A stretch of 42,156 nucleotides of DNA from Bacteroidales bacterium (GTDB lineage Bacteria > Bacteroidota > Bacteroidia > Bacteroidales > UBA3663), in NCBI GenBank assembly GCA_024694125.1, contig JAILKE010000074.1:1-42156 (forward strand), read 5' to 3'. Numbering within the stretch: position 1 is the stretch's first letter; every line of letters begins with the position of its first letter. Made by a program: the position numbers and the translations under genes. The notes beneath the pieces are model-generated. The model did not search any database. It was given only the letters and a program-made list of their open reading frames with translations, and was not told the DNA's origin. Of the stretch, positions 40,194-42,156 are shown one piece after another.

Positions 40194-41585
40194 ATGAAAA
40201 TCAAAGTGCGTTGGAAAATCCTTATGACGGTCATGACACTGATAGCCGTCATTGGTGTTTTTGTAGGCGAACCGAGTTTTGAGTGTGATTGGTCGGTCAT
40301 ATCGGCCGCTGATGTAGCCTGGATCATAACGGCTACGATCTTTGTATTGATGATGACCCCGGGACTGTCATTCTTCTATGGCGGTATGGTGGGAGCCAAG
40401 AACGTTATATCGACCATGTTGCAGTCGTTCATAGCCATGGGCCTGATCTCAGTACTGTGGGTAGTGATAGGTTTCTCACTCTGCTTCGGCGATGACATAG
40501 GCGGCATCATAGGCAATCCACTCACCTTCCCGATGTTCCACAACGTGGGCGCCTCGGTCTATACTACTCCGGCGGGCAACGTCCTGGGCGGTTCGACCAT
40601 TCCATTGGCACTGTATGCACTGTTTCAGATGAAGTTTGCCATCATTACGCCGTCGCTCATCACAGGTTCGTTTGCAGAGCGCGTCAGGTTCTCGGCGTAT
40701 ATGTTCTTCATGATCTTTTTCTTCTTCTTTATCTACTGCCCATTGGCCCACATGACATGGCATCCCGAGGGACTCTTCTGCCGTTGGGGCGTGGTCGATT
40801 TCGCTGGCGGTATAGTGGTACATGCATCATCGGGTGTGGCTGCGCTGGCAGGAGCCATCTTCCTGGGCCGACGCAAGGCCGAGACCTGCAAGAGCGAACC
40901 TGCCAATATCCCCTTCGTGCTGCTGGGCGCTGCAATGTTGTGGCTGGGTTGGTTCGGGTTCAATGCCGGATCGTCGCTCCATGCTGACGGACAGGCTGTC
41001 AAGGCGTTCCTCAACACCAATACGGCATCGGCTACGGCTATGATGACATGGATATTCTTCGACTGTCTGCGTGGGCGCAAGCCATCGGCCATGGGCGCAG
41101 CGGTAGGATGTGTGGTCGGCCTGGTGGCCATCACGCCATCGGCAGGTTATGTGACCGTGGGACAGAGCATCTGCATTGCTTTCGTCATCACACTGATATG
41201 CAACATCGCCGTATATTGGCGCTCGCGCAGCAAGATAGATGATGCGCTCGACGTCTTCCCGACCCACGGCACGGGCGGTATCTTCGGCACGGTATTGACC
41301 GGCATATTCATACAGGAGGGCCTGATAGCAGGCACGTGGGACGGTGTGATCGTCTTCCTGTTGCACCTGTTGGCCATAGTCATCGTGATGGGCTACACCT
41401 TCGTGGTGAGCTGGGTAGGCTACTGGCTGATAGACAAGTTGATTCCGATGCGCGTATCGACATACAGCGAAATGGTGGGCCTGGACTTCTCACAGCATGA
41501 CGAGCACTACGGCCTGGCACACATCGGCGAGAGAGAGATAGCAGAGTACGAGGAGCACCTGCGCGAGAAGAACAGTCACCATTAA
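40194..41585 (+). CDS. amtB: Ammonium transporter (Amt family)
   Basis: 463-residue inner membrane protein with eleven or more hydrophobic segments after an N-terminal hydrophobic segment. Family marks: FFYGGMVGAKNVIST in the first core helix, FAGGIVVHASSGVAALAGAI with the first pore His, WLGWFGFNAGSS, and the second pore His in VFPTHGTGGIFGTVL. It conducts ammonium into the cell. The cytoplasmic tail is long and ends EEHLREKNSHH. A GlnK/PII gene, often next to amtB, is not adjacent on either side here; upstream is a large non-coding gap. Confidence 0.95.
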   Translation: MKIKVRWKILMTVMTLIAVIGVFVGEPSFECDWSVISAADVAWIITATIFVLMMTPGLSFFYGGMVGAKNVISTMLQSFIAMGLISVLWVVIGFSLCFGDDIGGIIGNPLTFPMFHNVGASVYTTPAGNVLGGSTIPLALYALFQMKFAIITPSLITGSFAERVRFSAYMFFMIFFFFFIYCPLAHMTWHPEGLFCRWGVVDFAGGIVVHASSGVAALAGAIFLGRRKAETCKSEPANIPFVLLGAAMLWLGWFGFNAGSSLHADGQAVKAFLNTNTASATAMMTWIFFDCLRGRKPSAMGAAVGCVVGLVAITPSAGYVTVGQSICIAFVITLICNIAVYWRSRSKIDDALDVFPTHGTGGIFGTVLTGIFIQEGLIAGTWDGVIVFLLHLLAIVIVMGYTFVVSWVGYWLIDKLIPMRVSTYSEMVGLDFSQHDEHYGLAHIGEREIAEYEEHLREKNSHH

Positions 41586-41641
41586 TGCGGCACAGAGAGA
41601 TGGAGACGAACGATACAAGTTAACAACTATTATACGAAGTT

Positions 41642-42156
41642 ATGGACAAAAGGATTAAGACTATGACCGAAAGCAGAGACTCGGTCAACAAATGGATGGA
41701 GCGTTATGGGGTGCGTTTCGGCGTGTACAAGAACAATGTGTTCAATGAGCAGCTCTTCCCCTTCGACTCTATTCCCCGCGTGATAGGGGCCCGGGACTGG
41801 GATTACCTGGAGAGCGGACTGTGCCAGCGGGTCAAGGCCCTCAATATGTTCCTGTGGGACATATATCACGACAAACGGATAATTCGGGACGGCGTCCTGC
41901 CCGAGGAGTTTGTCTATTCGTCCAAGGGCTATCTGCCCGAGTGCGAGGGTATCTGTCCACGAGGCAATGTGTATGCACATATAGCAGGCATCGACCTGGT
42001 CGAGGGCAAGGATGGGCAGTGGTATGTACTGGAGGACAACCTGCGCATACCGAGCGGGGCGAGTTATCCGATGATAGCACGTCAGATTACCCGCCGTGTG
42101 TCGCCCGAGACGTTTGCAGCACAGGCAGTGGCGGACAACCGCAACTATGCCGACCT
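41642..42156 (+). CDS. Circularly permuted ATP-grasp family protein (5' part only)
   Basis: Starts with ATG at 41642 (MDKRIKTMTESRDSVNKWME), 56 bases after amtB, and stays open to the window end (171 complete codons). Visible family features: YGVRFGVYKN and LFPFDSIPRVI near the start, then LNMFLWDIYHDKRIIRDGVL, HIAGIDLVEG and WYVLEDNLRIPSGASYPMIA, characteristic of the circularly permuted ATP-grasp (DUF404/DUF407) proteins. Such proteins are usually encoded with an alpha-E domain protein and a transglutaminase-like protease and are thought to ligate amines or amino acids to peptides. Those partners would lie beyond the window. Confidence 0.85.
   Translation, partial: MDKRIKTMTESRDSVNKWMERYGVRFGVYKNNVFNEQLFPFDSIPRVIGARDWDYLESGLCQRVKALNMFLWDIYHDKRIIRDGVLPEEFVYSSKGYLPECEGICPRGNVYAHIAGIDLVEGKDGQWYVLEDNLRIPSGASYPMIARQITRRVSPETFAAQAVADNRNYAD

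Overview
The window reads as chromosomal DNA of a fairly GC-rich member of the Bacteroidales (Bacteroidota). Evidence: a SusC/SusD pair, a BlaI/BlaR1-like pair with a TonB-type C-terminus, several promoters of the Bacteroidota primary-sigma type (about TTTG, 19-21 bases, TANNTTTG), and starts without clear Shine-Dalgarno sequences. Genus cannot be fixed from the sequence; a Prevotellaceae-like organism would fit. No rRNA, tRNA, CRISPR array, insertion sequence or phage gene was seen.

Layout. 1-205: tail of a probable GH2 glycosidase. 403-4127 (+): polA and a YgjP/DUF45-type metalloprotease. 4238-8373 (-): a complete riboflavin operon, ribD-ribE-ribBA-ribH plus a monofunctional riboflavin kinase, under an FMN riboswitch. 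8879-13833 (+): gpmI, an exported Lys/Ala-rich protein overlapping a beta-helix lipoprotein, and gdhA with strong codon bias. 14532-21717 (+): a possible uptake locus with a PstS-like binding protein, SusC, SusD and an exported lipoprotein with a uroporphyrinogen-decarboxylase-like fold. 22020-24021 (+): a dicarboxylate/amino-acid:cation symporter and an orphan NarL/LuxR regulator. 24234-28296 (-): two PLP enzymes of sulfur amino acid metabolism (MalY/PatB-like and O-acetylhomoserine-sulfhydrylase-like) and a MATE exporter. 28619-35739 (+): a receiver-domain/PEP-synthase-like protein and a 1347-residue SNF2 helicase, probably cotranscribed. 36017-39310 (-): TPR protein, BlaI-type repressor and BlaR1/M56-type sensor. 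40194-42156 (+): amtB and the start of a circularly permuted ATP-grasp protein that runs off the window.

Working together. The rib operon makes riboflavin from GTP and ribulose-5-phosphate and converts it to FMN, with FMN feedback through the riboswitch. gdhA and amtB belong to ammonium assimilation but are not adjacent. The two PLP enzymes probably exchange sulfur between cysteine, homocysteine and methionine. The SusCD locus has no glycoside hydrolase next to it; its companions are a UROD-like lipoprotein and a PstS-like protein, so its ligand may not be a glycan.

The most unusual layer is intergenic. Many gaps carry arrays of short words, and at least three families recur at distant sites, sometimes inverted: an ACAAAGT-type array, a CCCTCCC terminator-like cassette and an ACCAATCGCAC element. 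In one case such a cassette supplies the last 21 codons and the stop codon of an enzyme gene.
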